A stretch of 60,667 bases of DNA, taken from Candidatus Endomicrobiellum porotermitis (GTDB taxonomy: Bacteria; Elusimicrobiota; Endomicrobiia; Endomicrobiales; Endomicrobiaceae). The stretch covers positions 1 to 60,667 of the forward strand of contig JAITQE010000022.1 in assembly GCA_031289055.1 (NCBI GenBank), given 5' to 3'. Positions 17,567 through 26,285 of this stretch are shown piece after piece. The notes below the pieces were generated by a model. It worked only from the letters and a program-made list of their open reading frames with translations. It did not search any database and was not told the DNA's origin. The stretch's first letter is position 1. Each line of letters begins with the position of its first letter. The position numbers and the translations under genes were made by a program.

Positions 17567-18454
17567 ATGGCGGAATATTTTCATAGCAATAGTTTTGTTT
17601 TGTACAACGGCGATTGTATAAAAGTATTGCAAGGGCTTTCCGAAAATTCCATAGATATGATATTTGCTGATCCTCCGTATTTTTTGTCAAATGGTTCTTT
17701 CACGTGTCGTTCAGGAAAACGCGCGAGCGTTAAAAAAGGCGATTGGGATATAGGACAAGGTTCTATTAAAAATTTAGAATTTCATGTAAAGTGGCTTAAA
17801 GAATGTAAAAGAGTTTTAAAAGATAATGGAACTATTTGGGTTAGTGGAACATATCATTCCATTTATCAGTGCGGCGTAGCTCTTGAGATGAACGGATACC
17901 ATTTTTTAAATGATATAACTTGGTTCAAGCCCAATGCTGCCCCAAATTTGAGTTGTCGTTTTTTTACGGCAAGCCATGAAACTTTGATATGGGCTCGTAA
18001 AGATAAAAAATGCAAACACGCTTTTAACTATGATTTAATGAAAAATGGAAAGTGGAAAGAAGATTCTTTAAAAAAAGATGGAACGCAAATGCGTAGTGTG
18101 TGGTCAATTGGGACGCCAAAACCTTCTGAGAAATTATTTGGAAAACACCCGACGCAAAAGCCGTTAGACTTATTGAGAAGAATTGTTTTGGCAAGCACAA
18201 ATAAAGGAGATACCGTACTAGATCCTTTTACTGGTAGTTCAACAACGGGGATCGCAGCTGTTGCAAATGGTAGAAATTTTGTTGGGATTGATACTGAAGA
18301 GAAATATTTGGACTTATCTATAAAGAGATATAAAGGTTTAGTTTCGGAATATGTTGAAGATAAGAAGGCGGACTGCTTACATAATAAAAGTTTTAGGCAA
18401 GAATGTTTCCTTGAAAAAAGTGGAAAATATAAAGCGAATAAAAGAACGAAATGA
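17567..18454 (+). CDS. DpnA-like adenine-N6 DNA methyltransferase (beta class, GATC predicted)
   Basis: The 295-residue enzyme has the catalytic motif IFADPPYFLSNGS (DPPY at residues 35-38) before the SAM-binding motif LDPFTGSSTTG. This order marks beta-class amino-methyltransferases. The body (GDWD, WISG-like WVSGTYHSIY, NAAPNLSCRFFTASHET, HPTQKPLDLLRRIVLAST) closely matches what I recall of DpnA/M2.DpnII, which methylates adenine in GATC. Motif I carries GSST rather than the more common GSGT. It starts one base after the pyrK stop and overlaps the next gene by 4 bases. The GATC specificity is inferred. Confidence 0.85.
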   Translation: MAEYFHSNSFVLYNGDCIKVLQGLSENSIDMIFADPPYFLSNGSFTCRSGKRASVKKGDWDIGQGSIKNLEFHVKWLKECKRVLKDNGTIWVSGTYHSIYQCGVALEMNGYHFLNDITWFKPNAAPNLSCRFFTASHETLIWARKDKKCKHAFNYDLMKNGKWKEDSLKKDGTQMRSVWSIGTPKPSEKLFGKHPTQKPLDLLRRIVLASTNKGDTVLDPFTGSSTTGIAAVANGRNFVGIDTEEKYLDLSIKRYKGLVSEYVEDKKADCLHNKSFRQECFLEKSGKYKANKRTK

Positions 18455-19071
18455 AGATAATCACAAGAGCTAATGCAATAATCAATCTGCGTAAATACGT
18501 CGGGCAGAATTTAAAAGATTTGGCTCTGAAACGCAAGGTTACGACTTTTGAAACAGGCAAACAAAATAAAGGCTGGAAAGGCTTAGTTCTTGAAAAATTG
18601 GCAGGATTGGATACTAATACCTCAAAGGCTCCAAACGGATTGAATTTTGAGTTGAAGTCGGTAAGTTTTTGCGAACGCAAAGGCGAATTTGTTCCAAAAG
18701 AGACAATGGCAATAACTATGATAAACCCTAAAGAGCTTTTAGAGATGGAGTTTTATGATAGCCATTGTTGGTCAAAATTAAAGTCAATAGTTTTGTGTGC
18801 AGTCAAGTGGAATGGCAAAAACGCTGAAGATGCGGAATTGTTGAAAGTAACAAGTTTTGACTTTACAAACGACGGTAATTTAATTGCCGAGATAAAAGAA
18901 GATTATGATTTTATAAGAAATAAGCTTAAAAATAGCGGATTTGTTTCTTTGACAGGCAAAGATGGGAAGTGGATACAAGCAAGGACAAAAGGCAGTGGAC
19001 ATGGCTCAATAACAAGAGCTTTTTATGCAAGAAAATCTTTAGTAAAGAGGATATTTGATAATTCAATATGA
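18451..19071 (+). CDS. MutH/Sau3AI-like endonuclease, likely restriction partner of the methylase
   Basis: The 206-residue protein aligns by eye along its length with MutH: GQNLKDLA, NKGWKGLVLEKLAGL (catalytic Glu48), FELKSVSF (Glu67, Lys69), then EDYDFIRNKL, GKWIQARTKG and RAFYARKSLVKRIF. MutH-type nucleases cut at GATC. The exact counterpart of MutH Asp70 is not clear in the short SKAPNGLNFELK segment. Paired with a DpnA-like methylase, it most likely forms a type II GATC restriction-modification system. A mismatch-repair role is less likely outside gammaproteobacteria. It overlaps both neighbours by 4 bases. Confidence 0.7.
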   Translation: MKIITRANAIINLRKYVGQNLKDLALKRKVTTFETGKQNKGWKGLVLEKLAGLDTNTSKAPNGLNFELKSVSFCERKGEFVPKETMAITMINPKELLEMEFYDSHCWSKLKSIVLCAVKWNGKNAEDAELLKVTSFDFTNDGNLIAEIKEDYDFIRNKLKNSGFVSLTGKDGKWIQARTKGSGHGSITRAFYARKSLVKRIFDNSI

Positions 19072-19991
19072 CCCCTGATTTGGGTATAGAATTTGCTGGA
19101 ATTAAGTTTAAGAATCCTGTGTTTACAGCGTCGGGGACTTTTGGTTATGGTTATGAGCTTGCCGATTTGATATCTTTGGAAAAACTTGGAGCGATTGTAA
19201 CAAAAACTATAACGTTGGAACCTCGTTTGGGCAATGTTCAACCGAGAATTGTCGAAGTCGCTTCAGGAATGCTAAATACAATAGGTTTGCAAAACATAGG
19301 CGTTAAAGCTTTTGTTGAAGAGCCTCTTGATAATTTGCGTAAAACGGGCGTCCCTGTTATAGTAAGCGTTGCAGGAGCCGCGGTAAACGAGTATGTTGAA
19401 ACTGTAAAGACGCTAAGCGCGCGTTCAGGCGCGTCCGCAATAGAGTTGAACTTGTCTTGCCCGAATTTAAAAAAGAAAATAGTATGTCACGATTTGCCTT
19501 TAATGCAGGATGTCGTTAAAAGCGTAAAGAAAGTTGCAAAAGTTCCCGTTATTGCAAAACTGTCTCCGCTTGTTGCTGATATTTCCGAGTTTGCGTTGGC
19601 GGCTCAAAACGCGGGGGCAGACGGCGTAACTTTGGCAAACACTTATCCTGCGGTGGCTATAGACGTAAAAACTTTTAAACCGAAACTTTCCACCGTTAAA
19701 GGCGGAATGTCTGGAACTTGCGTAAAACCTATGTCGGTACGGTGCGTGTACGACGCGTATCAAAATATAAAAATACCTATAATAGGTTGCGGCGGCATAA
19801 TGACCGGGGAAGACGCCGTTGAATTCATGCTTGCAGGCGCGTCCGTTGTAAGCGTCGGCAGCGCGAGTTTGCTTTCTCCGGAAAATCTGATAAAAATTAT
19901 TGATGGAATTGAAGAAATATTGAAAGAGAAAAACATAAAATCCGTAAGAGATATAATAGGCGTCGCCAATGCCGCGAGAAAAGCTTGTTAG
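19068..19991 (+). CDS. pyrD: dihydroorotate dehydrogenase, class 1B catalytic subunit
   Basis: This 307-residue FMN enzyme oxidises dihydroorotate together with PyrK. NPVFTASGTFGYGYE, TKTITLEPRLGN, AIELNLSCPNLK and IIGCGGIMTGEDAVEFMLAG are characteristic of class 1B. The reading frame begins inside the last codons of the MutH-like gene (4-base overlap), so translation probably depends on coupling to the nuclease gene. A pyrF start follows after 20 bases. Confidence 0.96.
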   Translation: MTPDLGIEFAGIKFKNPVFTASGTFGYGYELADLISLEKLGAIVTKTITLEPRLGNVQPRIVEVASGMLNTIGLQNIGVKAFVEEPLDNLRKTGVPVIVSVAGAAVNEYVETVKTLSARSGASAIELNLSCPNLKKKIVCHDLPLMQDVVKSVKKVAKVPVIAKLSPLVADISEFALAAQNAGADGVTLANTYPAVAIDVKTFKPKLSTVKGGMSGTCVKPMSVRCVYDAYQNIKIPIIGCGGIMTGEDAVEFMLAGASVVSVGSASLLSPENLIKIIDGIEEILKEKNIKSVRDIIGVANAARKAC

Positions 19992-20011
19992 TTTTAAGTT
20001 AAGGGGATATA

Positions 20012-20656
20012 ATGAAGAAGACAATACTGGCTTTAGACGTTTACGACTTTCAAAAAGCTGAGAAACTTGTAAAAGAAACAAGTCCGTACATAGACGTTTA
20101 CAAAGTTGGACCTATTTTATTTCTGCAGTCGGGAAAAGAAATAATAAAAATGATAAAAGACAACGGCAAAGAAGTTTTTTTGGATTTAAAATTCCACGAT
20201 ATTCCCGCCACGGTGAAGCGTTCCGTAGAGTCGGCGAAAGATTTGGGCGTTTTTAGTTTAACAGTCCACTCAATCGGCGGAGAAGAAATGCTCGAAGCCG
20301 CCTCTTCTGTTGAAAATAGGCCTAAAATATGGGCCGTAACTGTTTTAACGAGCCAGATTACAACGCCCGAAGAAGTTGTAAGAAGAGCGAAACTTACAAA
20401 GGCATGCGGTATAGACGGCGTAATATCGTCGCCGCTTGAAATATCTTTAATTAAAAACGAATGCGGTAAAAAATTTAACGTGGTGACTCCCGGCATCAGA
20501 CCAGCAAAAGCGAACGACGATCAAAAAAGAGTCGCTACGCCTGAAATGGCGATAAAAGAAGGCGCGGATTTTATAGTGGTTGGCAGACCTATATTAGAAG
20601 CTGAAAATCCCGCTGAAGCCGCTAAAAATATTTATGAGAGCGTGCTGATACAATGA
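20012..20656 (+). CDS. pyrF: orotidine-5'-phosphate decarboxylase
   Basis: The 214-residue TIM-barrel enzyme makes UMP. The N-terminal ALDVYDFQKAEKLV and the catalytic Asp-Lys-x-x-Asp stretch FLDLKFHDIPATVK are present, and the phosphate site VTPGIRP and IVVGRPI close the barrel. AAGGGG precedes the ATG. The next gene overlaps by 4 bases. Confidence 0.95.
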   Translation: MKKTILALDVYDFQKAEKLVKETSPYIDVYKVGPILFLQSGKEIIKMIKDNGKEVFLDLKFHDIPATVKRSVESAKDLGVFSLTVHSIGGEEMLEAASSVENRPKIWAVTVLTSQITTPEEVVRRAKLTKACGIDGVISSPLEISLIKNECGKKFNVVTPGIRPAKANDDQKRVATPEMAIKEGADFIVVGRPILEAENPAEAAKNIYESVLIQ

Positions 20657-21291
20657 GGTTGACATCAAAAAAATCAGAAAAGCTGTTTGTTGATGGATTA
20701 AAAACAGGTCTTTTACTACAGATTGGCGGAATAGGACCTATTTGTCTGTTAGTTTTTCGTTTGTCTCTCTCTTTGCCTTTAAGCAAACTGATTATAGGCA
20801 TTATAGGAATAACTCTTGCCGATGTTGTTTATATAAGTCTGGCTGTTTTTTCAATTTCCAACATCATAAAGAAATTAAAGCCTTATCAGAGAATTTTTGA
20901 CGTTGTTGTCGGAACAGTTCTGATTATATTTGGGGTGTTGTTTATAGCTGCGGGGCGCACGGTAGATTATCCTTCATTTCGTCAAGGTCCTGATTTATTT
21001 TTGTGGCTGTTTGGGTTGACTATTGCAAATCCTATAACCATTTTGTTTATTACCGGGATTTTTTCTCTTGAAATAAGCAAGCGAGATATGGATTTAAAAG
21101 ACTCCGGTATTTTTGCTTTTGGATTTTTGCTTGGGACTCCGATATTTATGATTTTTATTTGTTTGGTCGGCAGTATTGCCGGAAGAGTTTTGCCTAACGT
21201 TTTTGTACAAATGATAAATGCGATTATGGGTTGCGTATTGATATTTTTGGGTATAAGAAGCGTAAGAAATAAAGAAACGAAGGATATATAA
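20653..21291 (+). CDS. LysE-family translocator
   Basis: This 212-residue membrane protein has six predicted hydrophobic segments and the LysE-type pattern: GLLLQIGGIGPICLLVF at the start, LADVVYISLAVFS, TIANPITILFITGIFSLE and a glycine-rich C-terminus. LysE/RhtB proteins export amino acids or related small molecules. It is inserted between pyrF and pyrE with a 4-base overlap and a 1-base gap, so it is clearly in the operon. Its substrate is unknown. Confidence 0.75.
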   Translation: MRLTSKKSEKLFVDGLKTGLLLQIGGIGPICLLVFRLSLSLPLSKLIIGIIGITLADVVYISLAVFSISNIIKKLKPYQRIFDVVVGTVLIIFGVLFIAAGRTVDYPSFRQGPDLFLWLFGLTIANPITILFITGIFSLEISKRDMDLKDSGIFAFGFLLGTPIFMIFICLVGSIAGRVLPNVFVQMINAIMGCVLIFLGIRSVRNKETKDI

Positions 21292-21292
21292 G

Positions 21293-21868
21293 ATGCTACG
21301 GGAAGATGTAAGAGAGCTATTCAAAAAAAATAATGCTCTTTTAAATGGACATTTTAAATTATCCAGCGGTTTACATTCGGATACGTATTTCCAGTCGGCT
21401 TTAATTTTGCAACACCCTAAAGAAGCGGAAAGACTTGGCGAAGAACTTGCAAAAAAAATAAGAGAAAACAACGTAAAAGTTGATATGGTTGTTTCTCCCG
21501 CAATGGGCGGCGTTGTTATAGGTCAGGAAATGGGCAGAGCTTTAGGCGTAAGAGCCGTATTTACCGAAAGAGTTGACGGTAAAGTTCTCTTGCGAAGAGG
21601 ATTTTCGGTAAATGAAAATGAAAAAGTTTTAGTGGCGGAAGACGTTATAACTACCGGTCTTTCAACCGGAGAGGTTATAGAAACGTTGAAAGCAAGCGGC
21701 GCGCGAGTCGTTGCGGTCGCGTCTCTTGTTGACAGAAGCGCCGGCAAGGTTGATTTTGGCGTTCCGAGATTTTCTCTCTTGACTTTGGAAGTAAAGAGTT
21801 ATAAAGAAGAAGACTGCCCTATGTGTAAAAAGGGTGGCGTTGCAGTTAAACCTGGAAGCCGTAAGTAA
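21293..21868 (+). CDS. pyrE: orotate phosphoribosyltransferase
   Basis: The 191-residue enzyme joins orotate and PRPP. LSSGLHSDTYFQSA, VVSPAMGGVVIGQEMG and the PRPP loop VLVAEDVITTGLSTGEVIE are typical of PyrE. The tail CPMCKKGG carries a CxxC pair, as in many thermophile and Elusimicrobia-like PyrE proteins. It follows the LysE-like gene by one base and is the last pyrimidine-specific gene in the block. Confidence 0.94.
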   Translation: MLREDVRELFKKNNALLNGHFKLSSGLHSDTYFQSALILQHPKEAERLGEELAKKIRENNVKVDMVVSPAMGGVVIGQEMGRALGVRAVFTERVDGKVLLRRGFSVNENEKVLVAEDVITTGLSTGEVIETLKASGARVVAVASLVDRSAGKVDFGVPRFSLLTLEVKSYKEEDCPMCKKGGVAVKPGSRK

Positions 21869-21932
21869 GCTCTTTAAGGTTCGTTAAAAAAGAATATTTT
21901 ATGCGTGCGATTAGATTATAAGGGAGCGGTTG

Positions 21933-23231
21933 ATGGAAACAGAAGTAATTAACGGTTTATTAACTTTAAAAATCAATATGGTACAAGCTGTCGCTTTGGG
22001 CGTCATAATGTATTATTTTGGAGCTTTTATAAGAAGTAAGATTAGATTTTTTGTAAAGCTTTCTATTCCCGCGTCGGCTATAGGCGGTTTAACTATCGCT
22101 ATAGTCGCGGCGGTTTTACAGTACAATCATATTCTTAGCGTTCAGTTTGATTCAACGTTGCAAAATCTGCTTATGATTATGTTTTTCTGCACTATAGGAA
22201 TGAACGCTAGCTATAAGTTGTTGATGAACGGCGGGTTGATGATAGTCGCATTTTTGTCAGTTTGTTCTTTTCTTGTCGTGTTGCAAAACACAGCCGGCGT
22301 TTGTATTGCAAAGATATTTAATCTAAATCCTCTTTTAGGGATAGTAGGCGGATCAATGTCTATGACTGGCGGTTTGGGAACGGCTGGAACATTTGGCAGT
22401 TTCTTTGAAAATACTTTAGGCGTTAATAGCGCTGCGACGGTAGGCGTTGCCTGCGCTACGTTTGGTATGGTCGCTGGCTCTGGAGTCGGCGGACCTTTAG
22501 CGGAGTGGATTATCAAGAGACATAAAGTTATTACGCCTCACGCCGAGCTTAATGATCAAGCTGAAATTGATACCGAAGCGCAATCTTCCGAATACGAAGA
22601 AGTCGGAGATTTTGCTCAAGAAGAAGGCGTTATACCAACGCCTTCCGACGAAGAGGAAGAAGACGTAGTAAGCGGTCCGCACTTGATGAGGAATCTTGCA
22701 TGGCTTTTGATCGCTATGGGCGCTGGTTCAGTTTTAAGTTTTTATTTTGGTAAAGCAGGCATAGTCTTACCTTCGTACTTAGTTACGATGATAGCGGCTG
22801 TCGTTATCCGCAACATAGGCGACGCGACAAAAATATTTGAATTAGATACTAAAACCGTCGGTATGATATCAGACGTCTCTCTCGCTATTTTTGTTACAAT
22901 GGCTATAAGTTCTTTAAAGTTGTGTCACTTGATGGATTTGGCTTTGCCAATAATCGTTATGCTTGTTATTCAGATAATTTTAGTGTTACTTGTAGCTTAT
23001 TTCTTCGTATATAAACTTCTTGGGAAAAATTACAATTCTACGGTTATGGCTGCCGGCTTTGCGGGTTTTGGTTTAGGCGCCATGCCTAACGCATTGTCAA
23101 ATATGCAGGCTGTTACTAAAGAACACGGCTACTCAATGAAAGCGTTTTTGGTTGTTCCAATAGTAGGTTGCTTTTTGGTAGATTTCACAAACGCAATACT
23201 TATAACTTTTTTCGCGAATATATTTAGATAG
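21933..23231 (+). CDS. gltS: sodium/glutamate symporter GltS
   Basis: This 432-residue transporter shows the GltS pattern: GGSMSMTGGLGTAGTFG and the second-half reentrant motif GFAGFGLGAMPNALSNM, with about ten membrane helices. It imports glutamate with sodium. Residues 200-247 form an unusually acidic loop with many Glu residues between the two halves. I take the ATG at 21933 after GGGAGC rather than the TTG three bases earlier. It sits between pyrE and purM. Glutamate is a precursor of the glutamine used in these pathways. Confidence 0.9.
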   Translation: METEVINGLLTLKINMVQAVALGVIMYYFGAFIRSKIRFFVKLSIPASAIGGLTIAIVAAVLQYNHILSVQFDSTLQNLLMIMFFCTIGMNASYKLLMNGGLMIVAFLSVCSFLVVLQNTAGVCIAKIFNLNPLLGIVGGSMSMTGGLGTAGTFGSFFENTLGVNSAATVGVACATFGMVAGSGVGGPLAEWIIKRHKVITPHAELNDQAEIDTEAQSSEYEEVGDFAQEEGVIPTPSDEEEEDVVSGPHLMRNLAWLLIAMGAGSVLSFYFGKAGIVLPSYLVTMIAAVVIRNIGDATKIFELDTKTVGMISDVSLAIFVTMAISSLKLCHLMDLALPIIVMLVIQIILVLLVAYFFVYKLLGKNYNSTVMAAGFAGFGLGAMPNALSNMQAVTKEHGYSMKAFLVVPIVGCFLVDFTNAILITFFANIFR

Positions 23232-23240
23232 AGGGAAAAA

Positions 23241-24203
23241 ATGTCTATTACGTATAGGTCCGCGGGGGTAAATATTGACGCCGGAAACGATTTAGTAAAA
23301 AAACTTAAGAAAAAATTCCCGCAAATCGGCGGTTTTGGCGGATTGTTTCCGATAAACGGAACAAAATATAATCTAGTTAGTTCAACAGACGGCGTCGGGA
23401 CAAAATTGAAGCTAGCTTTTTTGCTTAACAAACGCGATACGATCGGCGTAGATTTAGTCGCTATGAACGTGAACGATTTAATATGCGTCGGCGCAAAGCC
23501 TCTTTTCTTTTTAGACTACTTTGCTTGCGGAAAGCTAAACATAGGTCAAGCAGAGCAAGTTATAAAAGGCATAGCCAAAGGCTGTGAGTTGTCCGGATCT
23601 TCTCTTATAGGCGGAGAAACCGCTGAAATGCCGGGTTTTTATAAAGACGGCGAGTGCGACTTAGCTGGTTTTTCAATCGGAATAATTGAAAAAGGAAAAG
23701 AGATAAACGGAAAGAAGATAAAGCCTGGCGACGTTATAATAGGTCTTCCTTCAAGCGGTCCGCACTCAAACGGTTATTCTCTTATAAGAAAAGTTTTTTC
23801 CGACGACGAACTAAAAAAATATTCAAAACAATTGCTTGCTCCGACAAAAATTTACGTTAAAGAAGTTTTGGCGGCTTTAGCGAAGTTTAATTCAAAAAGT
23901 CAAAATATAGTCGGCATAGCCCACATTACCGGCGGAAGTTTTTACGATAAAATAGAAAGAATCCTTCCAGAAAATATAAGAGTTGTTATTGAAAAAAACT
24001 CTTGGAAAGTTCCTGAAATTTTTAAACTTGTTCAAGAAAAAGGAAATGTTGCGCAAGAGGATATTTATAGAACTCTTAACATGGGGATAGGAATGGTTTT
24101 GGTTGTTCGTCCCGACGTCGCTTCGCGAGTTAAAAAGTTTTTCAAAGGCGCTAAAGCCATAGGACGCGTTAAGAAAGGCGATAAAGGCGTTGAGATTATA
24201 TGA
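23241..24203 (+). CDS. purM: phosphoribosylformylglycinamidine cyclo-ligase (AIR synthetase)
   Basis: The 320-residue enzyme is slightly shorter than E. coli PurM (345). The N-terminal GVNIDAGNDLVKKLK, the STDGVGTKLKLAF loop, GVDLVAMNVNDLICVGAKPL and the ATP-related GGETAEMPGFY are all present. It closes the imidazole ring to give AIR. It overlaps purN by 4 bases. Confidence 0.95.
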   Translation: MSITYRSAGVNIDAGNDLVKKLKKKFPQIGGFGGLFPINGTKYNLVSSTDGVGTKLKLAFLLNKRDTIGVDLVAMNVNDLICVGAKPLFFLDYFACGKLNIGQAEQVIKGIAKGCELSGSSLIGGETAEMPGFYKDGECDLAGFSIGIIEKGKEINGKKIKPGDVIIGLPSSGPHSNGYSLIRKVFSDDELKKYSKQLLAPTKIYVKEVLAALAKFNSKSQNIVGIAHITGGSFYDKIERILPENIRVVIEKNSWKVPEIFKLVQEKGNVAQEDIYRTLNMGIGMVLVVRPDVASRVKKFFKGAKAIGRVKKGDKGVEII

Positions 24204-24799
24204 TAAGGCTTGCGGTTTTAGCTTCAGGCGGCGGCTCTAATATGCAGACTATAGTAGATGCGCATAAGTCTGGCGTATTAAAAGGTTTAGCTGAAGTTGT
24301 TTTGGTAATTTCAAATAATGCGAACGCGTTCGTTTTAGAAAGAGCAAAAAAAGAAAATATAAAATCCGTTTATATAGAGAGGAAAAATTTTAAAGACGAA
24401 GAATGTTTTAACAAGGATATTTTTTCCCGATTGCAAGGCGCAAAGACGGACATGGTCTGCCTCGCGGGTTACTTGAGAAGGATAGGTCGAGATATATTAA
24501 GGGAATATAAAGATAGAATATTAAACATTCACCCTGCTCTTCTTCCTAAATTTGGCGGCGAAGGTATGTACGGGCGATATGTCCACGAGGCTGTTGTAAA
24601 AGCGGGTGAAAAAAAGTCGGGAGCAACCGTGCATTTTGCAAATGAAGAATACGATTCCGGGGAAATTATTCTACAAAAAGAAGTGGCGATTTCTGAGAAA
24701 GATACGCCTGAAGACGTGGCGAGAAGAGTTTTAGAAATAGAGCGTCAAATATATCCGCAGGCAATTAAAAAAGTTATAGAAGAAAATTTAAGAGGCTAA
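24200..24799 (+). CDS. purN: phosphoribosylglycinamide formyltransferase
   Basis: The 199-residue folate-dependent GAR transformylase shows LASGGGSNMQTIVDA at the N-terminus, then LAGYLRRIG and the catalytic region ILNIHPALLPKFGG. The catalytic His lies in the NIHPALLP motif and the Asp in YDSGEI. It overlaps purM by 4 bases and is followed by purB after 2 bases. Confidence 0.95.
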   Translation: MIRLAVLASGGGSNMQTIVDAHKSGVLKGLAEVVLVISNNANAFVLERAKKENIKSVYIERKNFKDEECFNKDIFSRLQGAKTDMVCLAGYLRRIGRDILREYKDRILNIHPALLPKFGGEGMYGRYVHEAVVKAGEKKSGATVHFANEEYDSGEIILQKEVAISEKDTPEDVARRVLEIERQIYPQAIKKVIEENLRG

Positions 24800-24801
24800 A
24801 A

Positions 24802-26097
24802 ATGATTTCTCGTTATACTAAGCCGGAAATGGCTGCAGTTTGGTCGGATGAAAATAGATTTAAAAAAATGCTTGAAGTTGAAATTTTTGCGGCTGAAGCT
24901 ATGGCAAAGTTAGGCGCAGTTCCCAAAAAAGCCGTGGAGACTGTAAAGAAAAAAGCAAAAATAAACGTTGATAGAATAGCCGAGTTAGAGCTTATCGTTA
25001 AGCACGACGTTATAGCGTTTTTAACATCTGTTGCGGAAACTGTAGGTCATGAAGGGCGCTTTTTGCATTTAGGCATGACGTCTTCTGACGTATTGGACAC
25101 CGCTACGGGCGCTCAGCTTAGACAGTCAACAAAACTCATTATGGAAGAAACGAAAAAATTGTCTGTTATAACCTCCAAATTGGCGAAGAAATACAAAATG
25201 ACTCCTGTAATGGGCAGAACTCACGGCGTTCACGCTGAACCCATGACTTTTGGGTTAAAAGCGGCTTCGTGGTACAGTGAAATTATGAGGTCTTTGGACA
25301 GATTGAATTTTGCTCTTGAGACTGTAAGCTATGGTAAAATTTCCGGGGCCGTTGGCGCTATGGCCCATTTGGATCCTAGCGTTGAGAAGTACGTATGCCA
25401 AAAAATGGGATTAAAGCCCGAACCTGTTTCTACGCAAATTGTTCCTCGCGACAGGCATTCAATTTATTTTTCAACTTTAGCCCATGTCGGAGCGTGTCTT
25501 GAAAGAATTGCTGTTGAAATAAGACATTTACAAAGAACGGAAGTAGCGGAAGCGGAAGAGCCGTTTACAAAAGGACAAAAAGGTTCGTCCGCTATGCCGC
25601 ATAAAAGAAATCCTATAATTTCAGAAAACATCTGCGGACTTGCCCGCCTTTTAAGAGGTTACGCCGTTACCGCTATGGAAAATATCGCTTTGTGGCATGA
25701 GCGCGACATAAGCCATTCTTCCGCGGAAAGAATTATGTTTCCCGACGCTTCAATAGTTTTGCACTACATGCTTGTCAGAATGCAAGGTTTGTTGTCAGGT
25801 CTTAACGTTTATCCTAAAAACATGCAGATAAATATTGATAATACAAAAGATATTATATTTTCAGGGACCGCGCTTCTTTCGTTGGTAGACAAAGGCGTTT
25901 CCAGAGAAGACGCTTATGCGATGACGCAGGCCGCGGCGTTTGACGCGAGGGATAACAAAGTATCTTTTGAAGAAGCGTGCCTTAGGAGTCAAGAAATAAA
26001 GAAATATATGAAGCCGGAAGAAATAAAAAAGGATTGCGACGTAAAGTCTCAGTTTAAGAATATTAATTATATTTTCAAACGAGCGTTAAAAAAATAA
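24802..26097 (+). CDS. purB: adenylosuccinate lyase
   Basis: This 431-residue fumarase-superfamily enzyme acts twice in AMP synthesis. The superfamily signature is clear as GSSAMPHKRNP. The catalytic His-containing TSSDVLDTATG and GRTHGVHAEP regions are also present. It ends the long nucleotide block (12226-26097). A gene-free gap with a hairpin follows. Confidence 0.96.
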   Translation: MISRYTKPEMAAVWSDENRFKKMLEVEIFAAEAMAKLGAVPKKAVETVKKKAKINVDRIAELELIVKHDVIAFLTSVAETVGHEGRFLHLGMTSSDVLDTATGAQLRQSTKLIMEETKKLSVITSKLAKKYKMTPVMGRTHGVHAEPMTFGLKAASWYSEIMRSLDRLNFALETVSYGKISGAVGAMAHLDPSVEKYVCQKMGLKPEPVSTQIVPRDRHSIYFSTLAHVGACLERIAVEIRHLQRTEVAEAEEPFTKGQKGSSAMPHKRNPIISENICGLARLLRGYAVTAMENIALWHERDISHSSAERIMFPDASIVLHYMLVRMQGLLSGLNVYPKNMQINIDNTKDIIFSGTALLSLVDKGVSREDAYAMTQAAAFDARDNKVSFEEACLRSQEIKKYMKPEEIKKDCDVKSQFKNINYIFKRALKK

Positions 26098-26187
26098 GCC
26101 GACATAATAAGTAAGAAGATTTGTCGTTTGGTAGGAATTGGAAAAAGCTTTTCTATAAAATTAATCTATTGCCATACCGTTAACGCT

Positions 26188-26217
26188 CGCTCTCGCGTTA
26201 AAATTTACGCGAGAGCG
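26188..26217. repeat. perfect 10-bp inverted repeat between purB and aroC
   Basis: CGCTCTCGCG and its exact complement are separated by 10 AT-rich bases. No T-run follows on the plus strand. It may be a terminator-like hairpin or a member of the palindromic repeat family seen at 10905 (CCCGCGAGAGCGGG). Confidence 0.6.
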
Positions 26218-26285
26218 GACGTATTGAAAAATAGTTATGTTATAATAATTGACATATATAAAGTTGACTTGTTTAGGGGAAAATT

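Noticed and set aside
19500-20081. 193-residue minus-strand ORF opposite pyrD and pyrF
   Set aside because: It is antisense to two well-supported enzymes and has low-complexity Tyr/Arg-rich text.
26220-26285. Promoter for aroC
   Set aside because: TATAAT and TTGACA are both present but in the wrong order or spacing, so no convincing pair could be defined.
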